DNA from: a virus
Virus record (IMG/VR): IMGVR_UViG_3300032242_001662
Span: 1-26,474 of that record
Strand: one strand, 5' to 3'
DNA: 26,474 nt
Within the stretch, counting starts at the first letter, position 1. The number at the start of each line of letters is the position of its first letter. The notes beneath the pieces were generated by a model, which did no database searches, had not been told where the DNA came from, and saw only the letters and a list, made by a program, of their open reading frames with translations. The translations under genes were made by a program, and so were the position numbers. Shown piece after piece: positions 1 through 7,542 of this stretch.

Positions 1-494
1 ACTCCTGTTTCTTTTGCCTGCTTTTCAAATTGATAAAAAGGACTAGCCTGTCCACCTTTATGATCTTCATATTTTCCATAGACGTTGAAGTATCGGAATC
101 CCTGTACAAATATGCCAGGCCATTCTCTTTCTGCTACATATTTGTCAAACAGATATTTGGTCCAAGCATAGGGGCTTAGAGGATCAACAGGCGCGGTTTC
201 TTGAAAGTTTTGTTTTAATCCGTAGACACTTGCACTACTAGCATATTGAAAGTTAACGCCTTTTTCTTGGCATTGGTGTAGCAACCATACACTGAAATCA
301 TAATTCTGTTCCATTATCTTTTCAATGTTACGTTCTGTCGTAGAACTGATTGCACCTAAGTGTATAACCCAATCTAGTCCGGTAATATCGGGATAGGTCT
401 CGCCCCATTCGAAATATTTTAGATCGTGGTCTTCTAGAGCATCGACCATATTTTGCCCTATGAACCCGCGATCACCGGTAATTAAAATTTTCAT
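1..494 (-). CDS. hldD: ADP-heptose epimerase-like short-chain dehydrogenase (partial, C-terminus missing)
   Basis: This is an NAD(P)-dependent sugar-nucleotide epimerase. Family members of the HldD (RfaD) type convert ADP-D-glycero-D-manno-heptose to the L-glycero form for the lipopolysaccharide inner core. The 164 visible residues show the N-terminal Rossmann motif TGDRGFIG (6-13), the segment HLGAISSTTE (45-54), the Ser-Ser-Ala stretch (86-88) and the catalytic Tyr109-x3-Lys113 pair in YAWTK, followed by GFRYFNVYG and HKGGQAS. The SSTTE, GFRYFNVYG and HKG..AS blocks match HldD better than generic GalE-type epimerases. The start ATG overlaps the TGA of the cupin gene upstream, so the two are translationally coupled. 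The reading frame runs off the left edge without a stop. A GDP-mannose or dTDP-sugar epimerase/dehydratase is the alternative. The family is certain, the exact substrate is inferred. Confidence 0.8.
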   Translation of the reverse strand, partial: MKILITGDRGFIGQNMVDALEDHDLKYFEWGETYPDITGLDWVIHLGAISSTTERNIEKIMEQNYDFSVWLLHQCQEKGVNFQYASSASVYGLKQNFQETAPVDPLSPYAWTKYLFDKYVAEREWPGIFVQGFRYFNVYGKYEDHKGGQASPFYQFEKQAKETG

Positions 495-850
495 TTCTGA
501 CTGTCGCCCTTGGCCACACGATAATTATCTTCAACTGAATCAGGTGTACTAACTTCTATCAAAGCACCTTCTTCGATGCAGATAACCTGATGAGGGAACA
601 ATGGCGGATTGTGCCAAACATCTCCCTTACTGATAATTTGACTGCCTTGACTTGCATCCTTGGTATTGATATACCGAACTTCGAACTTACCTTCTAGAAC
701 AAACCAAGTCTCATCTTTTTCACTGTGGAAGTGCATACTGAATTTAGCATCTTGATTAAATTTTAGTACCTTACCACAATACTTGTCGTTGGACGCAAAA
801 ATAAATTCGTGCCCCCATCCTTTTTCTACAAATCCGTTTAGTCTTGTCAT
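491..850 (-). CDS. Cupin-fold sugar isomerase-like protein
   Basis: This is a 119-residue single-domain cupin. The first metal-binding motif is H40-x-H42-x4-E47 followed by LEG (52-54). The second contains GD (76-77) and PHQ with His87. Cupins of this length next to nucleotide-sugar enzymes are often sugar-phosphate isomerases or epimerases resembling the C-terminal domain of type II phosphomannose isomerase. The N-terminal VEKGWGHE resembles the VEKPWG motif of those enzymes. The chosen ATG overlaps the TGA of the preceding gene and has a strong ribosome site (GGAGGAG, 7 bases upstream). An ATG six codons earlier lies before that site and is unlikely. Its overlap with the hldD-like gene suggests one glycan pathway. 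The substrate is not visible. Confidence 0.75.
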   Translation of the reverse strand: MTRLNGFVEKGWGHEFIFASNDKYCGKVLKFNQDAKFSMHFHSEKDETWFVLEGKFEVRYINTKDASQGSQIISKGDVWHNPPLFPHQVICIEEGALIEVSTPDSVEDNYRVAKGDSQK

Positions 851-1161
851 ATATAATCTCCTCCACACATCTTTAATAGTAATTGATAGTTATCCCACGC
901 TTTCTGTAGTGCAGGAATATCTTCTCTCATTCTTCTTTCTAGCATAACTCTGTTAGGAATATATCGGGTCATATGTTCGAATTCTTCTTCGGTCATATGG
1001 ATAGTTAACGAAGGAACCGTTTCAACTTTTAAATCAACATCGATTGAATAGTTATAGGTGCTCCAGTTAGACACAGGTACCTTGCGATAAAAAGATCGAC
1101 TACCGGGTTCAATCTTTGCTCCGAACTGCCCTTCAAAATCTTTCTTCAAATTAGGATTCAT
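847..1161 (-). CDS. Hypothetical phage protein, 104 aa
   Basis: I do not recognise this family. It is a soluble, mixed-charge protein with no signal peptide or membrane segment. The C-terminal half (from about residue 55) is rich in Glu, Arg and Met and is probably helical. It is locked between two genes by ATGA overlaps at both ends (start at 1161 over the stop of the zinc-finger gene, stop at 847 over the cupin start). It is therefore almost certainly translated as part of the same operon. Its coupling to the cupin/hldD genes on one side and to the zinc-finger/clamp-loader genes on the other gives no clear functional hint. Confidence 0.7.
   Translation of the reverse strand: MNPNLKKDFEGQFGAKIEPGSRSFYRKVPVSNWSTYNYSIDVDLKVETVPSLTIHMTEEEFEHMTRYIPNRVMLERRMREDIPALQKAWDNYQLLLKMCGGDYI
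858..864 (-). promoter_or_regulatory. Ribosome binding site deciding the cupin start
   Basis: The bases read GGAGGAG on the minus strand, seven bases before the ATG at 850. This places the start at MTRLNG rather than at the ATG at 868, which would lie upstream of the site. Confidence 0.8.
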
Positions 1162-1853
1162 TTGATACCAGCTTCTTCACAGATCTCTTTTACTAGAGCA
1201 ACATCAGCAGGAACTTCTTTAAATCTTTTGACCCAAAACGGAATGTCTAATGCCGGTGCAATCATATCTAACTGCTCGTCGCTCATATTGTTTATCATGG
1301 TGTGCCCACTTACACTATTCAGTATAACCCAAGGACTAATGTTGCCATTTAAAATATCGTGTACTGCAAGATTTAGACTAACATAGTTAAAATAATGAGA
1401 AAATTCTGCATTGTGTTGATCTGCCCATTCCATCATTTTTTGTATAGTTCTCTGCACAGCAGATTCAACTGGTTCTGTTTTTAATGTTTCATACAGATAT
1501 TTTTCATAGAGCTCATCTCTGCACCAATGATCGAGTTTGACTCCACTTTTAATCACATAGTCGACAAATTTATCTGGATATAGTGGATTGACATTATTGA
1601 TAAAACTACCAAATTTTACAAAGGCATTGTAGTAGGATGTATCACAAAATTCATCATAGGTCTTATTCTTTTTTCCGCCCTGCGCAAGTTTCCAGAAACG
1701 ATTAAAGGCCATATAACCGGCCTGGACACGCTTTTCATTTTGTTGTAATGCTCGTCTCTTTCTTTCGCACATATGGGCGATAAGAGTTTTCTCTTGCTTG
1801 AAACTCTTACCACAATGTACGCAATGATTTGGCTGGTCGACCAGTGCTATCAT
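1158..1853 (-). CDS. Zinc-finger phage protein of unknown function, 231 aa
   Basis: The N-terminus carries a zinc-finger-like motif: Cys11-x2-Cys14, then 12 residues, then His27-x-Cys29, a C2HC arrangement with the hydrophobic spacing of a C2H2 finger (F18, L24). A basic stretch (ERKRR) follows directly, consistent with nucleic-acid binding. The remaining roughly 200 residues look globular and helical, with aromatic blocks such as FVKFGSFINNVNPLYP, and end in EICEEAGIK. The gene overlaps its neighbours by ATGA at both ends and follows the probable clamp-loader small subunit. The context suggests a role in replication or late transcription, but this is inference. I do not recognise a T4 counterpart. 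T4 helicase loader gp59 has similar length but no such finger. Confidence 0.75.
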   Translation of the reverse strand: MIALVDQPNHCVHCGKSFKQEKTLIAHMCERKRRALQQNEKRVQAGYMAFNRFWKLAQGGKKNKTYDEFCDTSYYNAFVKFGSFINNVNPLYPDKFVDYVIKSGVKLDHWCRDELYEKYLYETLKTEPVESAVQRTIQKMMEWADQHNAEFSHYFNYVSLNLAVHDILNGNISPWVILNSVSGHTMINNMSDEQLDMIAPALDIPFWVKRFKEVPADVALVKEICEEAGIK

Positions 1854-2314
1854 TCATATTCCTTGCGTTGCTTTTTGTCAAATCCCATCTTGTCAAACAG
1901 CTCTTCTTTGTCAGCTTTATCCATCATGGCCGCCATCATCTTTATTTCATTCATCTTTGTTGCCGGATAAAGTTCGCACAATAATTTTTCAATTTTATTG
2001 GCTTTTTCTTTTTTACTTCCGGCTAGATAAGGATGATAACAACTAACACCTGCACCTGTTGCGGCAAATAACTTCCACAATAATGCCTTGTGATTTTTAC
2101 TTAGATTCCAATGATTCTTATTGACCAGTTCATTGGTCATTTCTACGAACCATTCTTGTATATCTCTGTCGCCGGCCACGTTACTTGTGTAACGCATCAG
2201 TATATATGGACTGAATGCTTTCTTTTCGTCATCAGTTAGATTGTCGTAAAAATAATAATCTTTACTGTCTACTGCCTTTAATTCTTTCTTAATATCAAGC
2301 TTCGCTGTTGCCAT
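1850..2314 (-). CDS. 62: Probable sliding-clamp loader small subunit (gp62-like)
   Basis: This 154-residue protein has the block FYDNLTDDEKKAFSPYILMR (residues 22-41), then a Q-E-W motif and TNE.VNK.HW, and a lysine-rich helical C-terminus. From memory this arrangement is typical of the small clamp-loader subunit annotated in marine T4-like phages. That subunit works with gp44 ATPase to load gp45. T4 gp62 itself is 187 residues and very divergent, so the call rests on family pattern rather than catalytic residues. The start ATG at 2314 lies 20 bases inside the preceding gene, with a weak GAG site. Gene 44 and gene 45 are not in the window. In T4-like phages the loaded clamp also activates late promoters, of which this window has many. 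Confidence 0.5.
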   Translation of the reverse strand: MATAKLDIKKELKAVDSKDYYFYDNLTDDEKKAFSPYILMRYTSNVAGDRDIQEWFVEMTNELVNKNHWNLSKNHKALLWKLFAATGAGVSCYHPYLAGSKKEKANKIEKLLCELYPATKMNEIKMMAAMMDKADKEELFDKMGFDKKQRKEYE

Positions 2315-2585
2315 CTTTTTTACTCAGGTAGTATGTTACTTTAACACGTTCGAGGGTTTCTTTCAAGACTTCATTAGTTTCTGCTTCTTGGAGAATAGCA
2401 ACCCATTCTCCTAGCTTTGATACTGACATTCCTAAGAATGTATCTTCTTTGGGAGAATTTTTAAGTGAGCCTGGACCATAATTGTAACCGATTATTTTTC
2501 TTTCAGTCTTGCCCATTTCTCTAGCATAGACAATGTCACCATTACGTTCGTATATGTATTTTACACCAGGTATTAGTGTTCCCAT
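2295..2585 (-). CDS. Hypothetical phage protein, 96 aa
   Basis: I do not recognise this family. The protein begins MGTLIPGVKYIYERNGDIVY, which suggests a small beta-rich N-terminus, followed by an amphipathic helical C-terminal half. The start is well supported by AAGGAGG seven bases upstream of the ATG. That ribosome site overlaps the TAA stop of the preceding gene. The 3' end overlaps the probable clamp-loader gene by 20 bases. Short proteins starting this way, with a strand-loop-strand around a Gly-Asp turn, are frequent in marine T4-like phages with no assigned role. Confidence 0.7.
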   Translation of the reverse strand: MGTLIPGVKYIYERNGDIVYAREMGKTERKIIGYNYGPGSLKNSPKEDTFLGMSVSKLGEWVAILQEAETNEVLKETLERVKVTYYLSKKDGNSEA

Positions 2586-2594
2586 ACTGCCTCC

Positions 2595-3098
2595 TTACCA
2601 ACATTTAGTATAATCAATAATTTCACTTTGTCTGCTAACTTCTTTAACAAAATAAGCACATAAAGGTTTAGGTCCGGGATGTAAGGGTGTACATAATAGC
2701 TGTCCAGGACGCATTTTTGGAAAGTACCACTTGACTTCTTGGTATACATCTAAAATATCAATATCTAAAAATTCTGGTCTAAAACTACTCAACGGATTAA
2801 AACAAAATGTTCTAAAGCCTCGATCATTTAAACTGGTAAGAGGCAGGACTTCCATATCTGGACCTTCTGGGTCTCCAACGATAGTACACCAATCTAAAGG
2901 CATCGTTAATTCGTGTGGGCCTATTTTTAACACTACTGCCGGTCCTGTAAAACTTTCTAAAAAGATAAGAGGAACAAAAAAATGATCTGGATTTTGATTG
3001 TCGCTGTTATCTAGTACAGCAAAACGTAAATCTTCGTCAATCTCGTCTGGTAGTTCGTTAAGGTAAAATGTCTGATCATCTAACGTTAAAATTTGCAT
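2595..3098 (-). CDS. Conserved-looking phage protein of unknown function, 167 aa
   Basis: This is an acidic soluble protein, rich in Pro, Leu and Phe, with a central LPLTSLNDRGFRTFCFNPLS block and the segment DVYQEVKWYFPKMRPGQLL. It has no membrane segment or nucleotide-binding motif. Its ATG overlaps the last base of the uvsW stop (TAATG), and I see no independent ribosome site, so translation is probably coupled to uvsW. The combination of uvsW followed by this gene resembles arrangements I recall from marine T4-like phages, where the protein has no assigned function. A regulatory or replication-accessory role is possible from context only. Confidence 0.65.
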   Translation of the reverse strand: MQILTLDDQTFYLNELPDEIDEDLRFAVLDNSDNQNPDHFFVPLIFLESFTGPAVVLKIGPHELTMPLDWCTIVGDPEGPDMEVLPLTSLNDRGFRTFCFNPLSSFRPEFLDIDILDVYQEVKWYFPKMRPGQLLCTPLHPGPKPLCAYFVKEVSRQSEIIDYTKCW

Positions 3099-4561
3099 TA
3101 TTGGTATTTCACTTTTTCAATTGTAAACGGGTATTTGGCATCCTTATAGTATTTCTTACGTTCTGTAAGATGCCTTTTTGCATACTTGGTGCTAGCGGTG
3201 ATGTCCCAGATTTCAACGTGATCTTTGTCGTCGGCTTTTCGAATACCGCGGCCAATTGATTGTATAACGCGAACAAAGCTCTTTCCGGACTCAAGAAGAA
3301 CCAGATTAAAAATCCTAGGGATATTAATACCCACAGCGGCCACACCATAAGTCGCCACAATGATCTTGTTATCAGCCGTTTTAATCTCATCGTATTCTTC
3401 TTTTCTTTTTTTAGTTTTTACTTCACCGCTAATGAAGACAGATTCTTCAATAGCTTCTGTTATTATACGTCCTGATTCAATTCTGTCAACCAGCACCAGT
3501 GTATTACCACTTTCTGCGATGGTTTTGACCAGGCTGGTAATATAGGCCATTCTATCTTTATCGGTCACTAAGAATTTCAATTCTTCTGCATAACCACTAA
3601 ACTCTTTCCATTCGGCGGTCTGTACAATATTAACGTGACAGTTACTTAGGACCCCTGCTTCTTGTAATTCGTGTGCTTTGACTCGATGAACAATTTCTCC
3701 TAAACTTGCACGGATACTTTGGAATTCGTGATCTGCTTTGGGAACAGTACCGGTCAATCCCCAACGGATAGGAGCATTGGCTAAATTGCGTGTTAAAAGA
3801 TTCTTTAACACCTCTGCCTTGGCCATATGCACCTCATCGACCATAACACAGCTGACTCCGTCTAGTAATTCAGTCAGGCGAGCAAGTTGTTTTTCACCGT
3901 CAAATTCCTTGGAACCTTTATCTAAAATATTCAGACTTTGCCAGGTACAGATTGTATGTGTTTTATCGAGATCTTTTCTGTCACCGTAGTACACACCAAC
4001 GTCAAGTTGGCAGTTAATGAAGTCTTCTTCTGTTTGTTCGACTAGAGATTTGTTAGGAACGATGGTCACTGTTCGACCATATTTTTCACAAACTTTTGCC
4101 AGTGTTGCAGTGGTAATTGTTTTGCCGAATCCTGTGGCAATTTCTTGGATACATTGAGGATTTGCTAGAAATTTATTAATGACTTCAACTTGATCTCCAC
4201 GAAGTCTAATTTTTTCTCCAGCAAACCTATGTCCTTCTGGCCACGTTTGATCACCCCAAAAATCCTCAAAAATTTCAGGAAAATTTAGTGCAGTAGGAGA
4301 ACGTAGATCTTCAAGCTCAATGTAGTAATTCCTTGATTCCAAAAATTCAAGGACCTGCGGTAGCATACTTAGATAGGTAGTTCCGCCAAGACCGAAAAAA
4401 CTCACAGTACCGTCCCAACGACCTAATTTATAGGCCGGACGATACCTTGCTGTGGGGTCTTCGTATTTGAATTTTTTGACCAAAGCCTTGCGTGTGTCAA
4501 GATCTAAATTTTCTATCTTAACATTAACCTCATCTTTAATTATAATTTTACACGAGGACAA
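3098..4561 (-). CDS. uvsW: UvsW-type recombination DNA/RNA helicase
   Basis: This superfamily 2 helicase is the T4 UvsW homologue. In T4 UvsW drives branch migration, fork regression and the switch from origin- to recombination-dependent replication. Numbering from the TTG at 4561, the N-terminal DNA-binding domain (1-95) contains YKLGRWDG. Walker A ATGFGKT is at 142-148, the Walker B box DEVH at 242-245, motif III-like LTGT near 270 and motif VI QSIGRGIRK near 435. There is no ATG anywhere near the N-terminus: the frame opens with TTG at 4567 or 4561. I chose 4561 because AAAGGA lies eight bases before it. The gene overlaps the upstream 395-residue gene by 14 bases. Length (about 487 residues) is close to T4 UvsW. 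Confidence 0.93.
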   Translation of the reverse strand: MSSCKIIIKDEVNVKIENLDLDTRKALVKKFKYEDPTARYRPAYKLGRWDGTVSFFGLGGTTYLSMLPQVLEFLESRNYYIELEDLRSPTALNFPEIFEDFWGDQTWPEGHRFAGEKIRLRGDQVEVINKFLANPQCIQEIATGFGKTITTATLAKVCEKYGRTVTIVPNKSLVEQTEEDFINCQLDVGVYYGDRKDLDKTHTICTWQSLNILDKGSKEFDGEKQLARLTELLDGVSCVMVDEVHMAKAEVLKNLLTRNLANAPIRWGLTGTVPKADHEFQSIRASLGEIVHRVKAHELQEAGVLSNCHVNIVQTAEWKEFSGYAEELKFLVTDKDRMAYITSLVKTIAESGNTLVLVDRIESGRIITEAIEESVFISGEVKTKKRKEEYDEIKTADNKIIVATYGVAAVGINIPRIFNLVLLESGKSFVRVIQSIGRGIRKADDKDHVEIWDITASTKYAKRHLTERKKYYKDAKYPFTIEKVKYQ

Positions 4562-5735
4562 ATGCAAATTCCTTTGATCTTGATTTTTCAGAAAAAATCA
4601 GTAAATTTTCGTGATTTTCTATGAAATTTTTCATTGAGTAATGTACGCCAGATAGCCCTAAATTGATTACACTGTTAAAATGTATTTTTGATTTTAACAA
4701 AGGCTTTGGCAATTTGCTACTGATAAAAACAATTTTGGTATTTTCGCTGATAGGCGAATTCAATCGGTTAATTTTGACAAATTCATTGAATTTTTTATGG
4801 GTATCAGATGGCAACCTAAACATAACGCTCATACTTAAATTGTCGATACCAATACTTTTTAGAAAATCAACGGACTCTTCTAATTTTTCTAATTCAGAGC
4901 CGCCAGGTATGACAAACAGACAAGGACCCATATGTGTTATCATATCAGTTAGCTCAGAAAATGGGTGAATTTTTCGGTCTATGAACAAACTGTCAGTTGG
5001 ATCTGATTTTAAAAATTCTCGGGTGATCGGACTTACCTGATCACTTTCGACGAAATTGGAAATTTCTTCATCCCAGGTAAAAATTCCACATTTTCTTGCC
5101 TCGAACAAAGCTGTCAAAATATCAGTTGTTTCCAAAATAGGCATATTTTTGTGAAAATTCTTGAATTTAAAAATTCCGTTGTCAAGTGTTAACATAGGAA
5201 CAAAATTTTCAATGTCGTTCACTACTAAATCAATTTGATCTGAGTATTTTTTAAATTCTTCATCAACAGAGAAATTATCTTCCTTGATAAAATTTTTCAA
5301 AAAAACTAAATTTCGCTCGGTTAGTGAAAAAATCCAGGATTTTTCCTCTTTGTTCCAAACAGCAAGATCGAGGTTGTCTTTTTCTGAACGAATCTTAGTC
5401 ACATAGCTGTCACTGTAGGGAAATTCTACCTTGACCACCTTACCGTAGACATCGTGTGGTACTACCTTGATGTTTTTGGTGTTGCTAATTTGTCTAAAAG
5501 TATGCTTGAAGACCGGATTTTGAACCAATGGAGTAATATCAGTACGGAGAATCGTGTTTAGTCCTGAAATATATTTTTTTATGATTTTTACTGCTAATGT
5601 ACCTTGCTTTTCTGTCAAAGAATTTCCAACAGAGACCTGTGTAGAAAAACTATCCATTAATTGTTTGTCCCAACTATTGATGGGAAAACGGTTAGTCACG
5701 GATAATTGTATGATCAGGTCTTCTATTGTTAGCAT
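4548..5735 (-). CDS. UvsW-associated protein of unknown function, 395 aa
   Basis: I do not recognise a named family. The N-terminal region has a helical segment LTEKQGTLAVKIIKKY (about 40-55). It is followed by a beta-rich region with VKVEFPYSDSYVTKIR and W-x5-KSWIFSLTERN, which resembles the accessory domains in front of phage SF2 helicases. The C-terminal 200 residues contain PCLFVIPGGSELEKL and KIVFISSKLPKPLL, which look like Rossmann/RecA-like strands but carry no Walker or DEAD box. A catalytically inactive helicase-like partner of UvsW is a guess. The gene overlaps uvsW and is visibly more AT-rich, with A/T runs throughout. It has no Shine-Dalgarno site: a sigma70-type promoter ends right at its ATG. 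Confidence 0.75.
   Translation of the reverse strand: MLTIEDLIIQLSVTNRFPINSWDKQLMDSFSTQVSVGNSLTEKQGTLAVKIIKKYISGLNTILRTDITPLVQNPVFKHTFRQISNTKNIKVVPHDVYGKVVKVEFPYSDSYVTKIRSEKDNLDLAVWNKEEKSWIFSLTERNLVFLKNFIKEDNFSVDEEFKKYSDQIDLVVNDIENFVPMLTLDNGIFKFKNFHKNMPILETTDILTALFEARKCGIFTWDEEISNFVESDQVSPITREFLKSDPTDSLFIDRKIHPFSELTDMITHMGPCLFVIPGGSELEKLEESVDFLKSIGIDNLSMSVMFRLPSDTHKKFNEFVKINRLNSPISENTKIVFISSKLPKPLLKSKIHFNSVINLGLSGVHYSMKNFIENHENLLIFSEKSRSKEFAFVLV
4570..4575 (-). promoter_or_regulatory. Ribosome binding site supporting a TTG start of uvsW
   Basis: AAAGGA on the minus strand lies eight bases before the TTG at 4561 and only two before the TTG at 4567. This favours the later of the two non-ATG starts. 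It lies inside the end of the preceding gene. Confidence 0.5.
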
Positions 5736-5742
5736 ATACTAA

Positions 5743-5771
5743 ATTATACAGTTAAATTACAATATCTTCAA
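5743..5771 (-). promoter_or_regulatory. Sigma70-type promoter at the start of the uvsW operon
   Basis: On the minus strand a perfect -10 TATAAT (5743-5748) lies 17 bases after TTGAAG (5766-5771), inside the end of uvsY. Transcription would be expected to start about seven bases after the -10, at or next to base 5736, directly before the ATG at 5735. The message would be leaderless. No ribosome site precedes that ATG. Confidence 0.6.
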
Positions 5772-6207
5772 GCCCCGCGGCTCTCAATTTAATGATGTTT
5801 GAAAGTTGCCACTGTTTGATATCCAGTGCTTTGACAATGCCCAGCCACTGATTCCGTAGCATAGCAAATTCGTTGATAATTTTTTCCATATCAACTACAT
5901 CGGGCTCGCCTTCGACATATTTTTCAACATCTCGGCTGCTCAATGCACGTTGATAGTTTTCTAAATATTTTCTAAACGCTTTGGATCTAATCCTACGTAG
6001 TTCAATATTTAGATATTCAAGGACTGCTTCGATCTCTTGCAGTTGATTAAATCTATGCTCAACAATACCAGGCAATAAAGCCGAAGATTTTTCCACGTTT
6101 CCGTGGATTTTCACTTCGGCTCGTGCTTGATCGAGTTCATTATAAAAATGATCTAAACAGTTGGGGAGATGTGCTATGTCCTTTGAGACTTTAGCATACC
6201 AACTCAT
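5752..6207 (-). CDS. uvsY: UvsY-like recombination mediator
   Basis: In T4, UvsY loads the UvsX recombinase onto gp32-coated single strands. This 151-residue protein is entirely helical in appearance. Its C-terminal half has the pattern RSKAFRKYLENYQRALSSRD, then a Glu/Asp-rich turn, then RNQWLGIVKALDIKQWQLSN and KLRAAGLEDI. I associate this pattern with UvsY homologues of marine T4-like phages. T4 UvsY is 137 residues. Location supports the call: it follows gp32, UvsX and a small acidic gene and precedes the uvsW operon. The ATG at 6207 has GAGGA seven bases upstream, overlapping the end of the preceding gene. The sigma70-type promoter for the next operon lies over its last codons. Confidence 0.8.
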   Translation of the reverse strand: MSWYAKVSKDIAHLPNCLDHFYNELDQARAEVKIHGNVEKSSALLPGIVEHRFNQLQEIEAVLEYLNIELRRIRSKAFRKYLENYQRALSSRDVEKYVEGEPDVVDMEKIINEFAMLRNQWLGIVKALDIKQWQLSNIIKLRAAGLEDIVI

Positions 6208-6209
6208 TG

Positions 6210-6467
6210 TTAATCCTCGTCTTCGTTATAATCCCAATTATCGTCGTCGTCAACATCTTCATCTACGTCTGAATTTTCTTCAAGAACGATATTGATTGCG
6301 ATGTCTAGGTGAGGATCATATCCAGTTAGACCTTCGAGGGTTGACAGTTCAACGTCTTTACCCAATAAAAAATCTACATACTGGTTTGCCGCAGTTTCTC
6401 TACTTTTTTCTGGAATATATTCTTTAAAAATATCCCAAGTTTCAATAATTAGATCTTCTTCCATCAT
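6210..6467 (-). CDS. Small protein with long acidic tail between uvsX and uvsY
   Basis: This 85-residue protein is unrecognised by name. Residues 1-60 look helical (ETWDIFKEYIPEKSRETAAN). The last 20 or so residues are almost only Asp, Glu and Asn with one Trp and one Tyr. It is tightly packed in the recombination operon: its first ATG overlaps the uvsX stop (ATGA), and a second ATG follows at once and is better spaced from GAGGA. An acidic tail of this kind can mimic single-stranded DNA or the acidic C-terminus of gp32 and bind UvsX, UvsY or the polymerase. That role is inference. It is not gp33, which lacks such a tail as far as I know. Confidence 0.7.
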   Translation of the reverse strand: MMEEDLIIETWDIFKEYIPEKSRETAANQYVDFLLGKDVELSTLEGLTGYDPHLDIAINIVLEENSDVDEDVDDDDNWDYNEDED

Positions 6468-7531
6468 TCTTCCTCAGTAGTTTCAATAATTGCCGGAGTA
6501 TCTACCTTTACTCCATTTTTAGCAATGTCTTCCATAATGATTGTTAAACCGTCTTTCTCATTACGATCCCAGGCCTTGCGGAATTGTTTGATAATTTCGC
6601 CATCTGCTGTTGTATAAACAAGACTGTTGCCTTCTTTCTTCAACATACCTTTAGCTTCGAACAGATCAACAAGACCAGACGTTGGGCTCATACCAGTTGA
6701 ATACGGAATTTCAACCTGTACACTTTCAAACGGCTTTGCATAACGAGTTTTCATAATTTTGCAAGCTGAACGAATGCCGTGTACTTCGCTAGTTTTATTA
6801 CCGTCTGCGTCAGTCTTCAATTTTAACTTCCTCATGGCAACCACGATAGAAGATGCATAAATGAATCCTTGTCCTCCAGAGATTTTATCATCTGGGTCAA
6901 ACATATCCTGACTCGCATACGTATGATTTGTACATACCATACCCACATTCCAGCTCCCGAACATATTAACACAATTACGAACTAGACTAGTAAGTGCTTT
7001 AGGCTTACGGCCCATATCACCCTTCATTTCGCCTGCTTCAAACTGATTTACATCTGTAGGAGTTAACAACATTCCCAAGCTGTCGATTACAAATAATACT
7101 TTTGGACGCTCGTCCTCGGGCATTGTCTTGTATTCTTTCATAAACTCTGAAATGGTTTTTGCCACATCGTCAATCATAGCCATATTAAGTTTTAACAACT
7201 TTTCTGTACTAGTATCAACGCCTAGATCTAGCAACCACTTCTCGTCTAGAGCATTTTCACTATCAACTAGGATAACAAAAATACCTTGCTCTTGTGCCGA
7301 TTTAATAATATTTCCAGAACAGATATAACTTTTACCTGCACCAGATTCTCCAGCAAACACCGTGACCTTACCCAAAGGGACTCCCTTATAGAAGTCCCCC
7401 GAGATAAGATAGTTTAGTGCATAGTTGCCGGTACTGACCCAATCAGTTGGGTCATTGAAACCAATTCCTAAGCCATCAATACTTTTAGTGATAGACTTGC
7501 GGAACTTTGAAATATCAAAGCTCTTTGCCAT
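6464..7531 (-). CDS. uvsX: UvsX RecA-like recombinase
   Basis: UvsX forms the ATP-dependent strand-exchange filament of T4-like phages, acting in recombination-dependent replication and repair. Of 355 residues, Walker A GESGAGKS is at 61-68 and Walker B LFVID at 146-150. Between them lies the VDSENALDEKWL segment typical of RecA-fold recombinases. The later SGGQGFIYASSIVVAMRK region contains loop L2-like sequence. Length is close to T4 UvsX (about 390). The ATG at 7531 has AAGGAG eight bases upstream, and the gap to gp32 is 11 bases, so it is expressed with gp32. The stop overlaps the acidic small gene. Confidence 0.95.
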   Translation of the reverse strand: MAKSFDISKFRKSITKSIDGLGIGFNDPTDWVSTGNYALNYLISGDFYKGVPLGKVTVFAGESGAGKSYICSGNIIKSAQEQGIFVILVDSENALDEKWLLDLGVDTSTEKLLKLNMAMIDDVAKTISEFMKEYKTMPEDERPKVLFVIDSLGMLLTPTDVNQFEAGEMKGDMGRKPKALTSLVRNCVNMFGSWNVGMVCTNHTYASQDMFDPDDKISGGQGFIYASSIVVAMRKLKLKTDADGNKTSEVHGIRSACKIMKTRYAKPFESVQVEIPYSTGMSPTSGLVDLFEAKGMLKKEGNSLVYTTADGEIIKQFRKAWDRNEKDGLTIIMEDIAKNGVKVDTPAIIETTEEE

Positions 7532-7542
7532 TGTCTATCTCC

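Noticed and set aside
851-868. A longer cupin start with six extra residues (ATG at 868)
   Set aside because: The GGAGGAG ribosome site lies downstream of it and directly before the ATG at 850, which also forms the ATGA overlap.
6210-6467. Identification of the 85-aa acidic protein as the late co-activator gp33
   Set aside because: Size is compatible, but no gp33 clamp-binding tail motif is evident and the acidic end is atypical.
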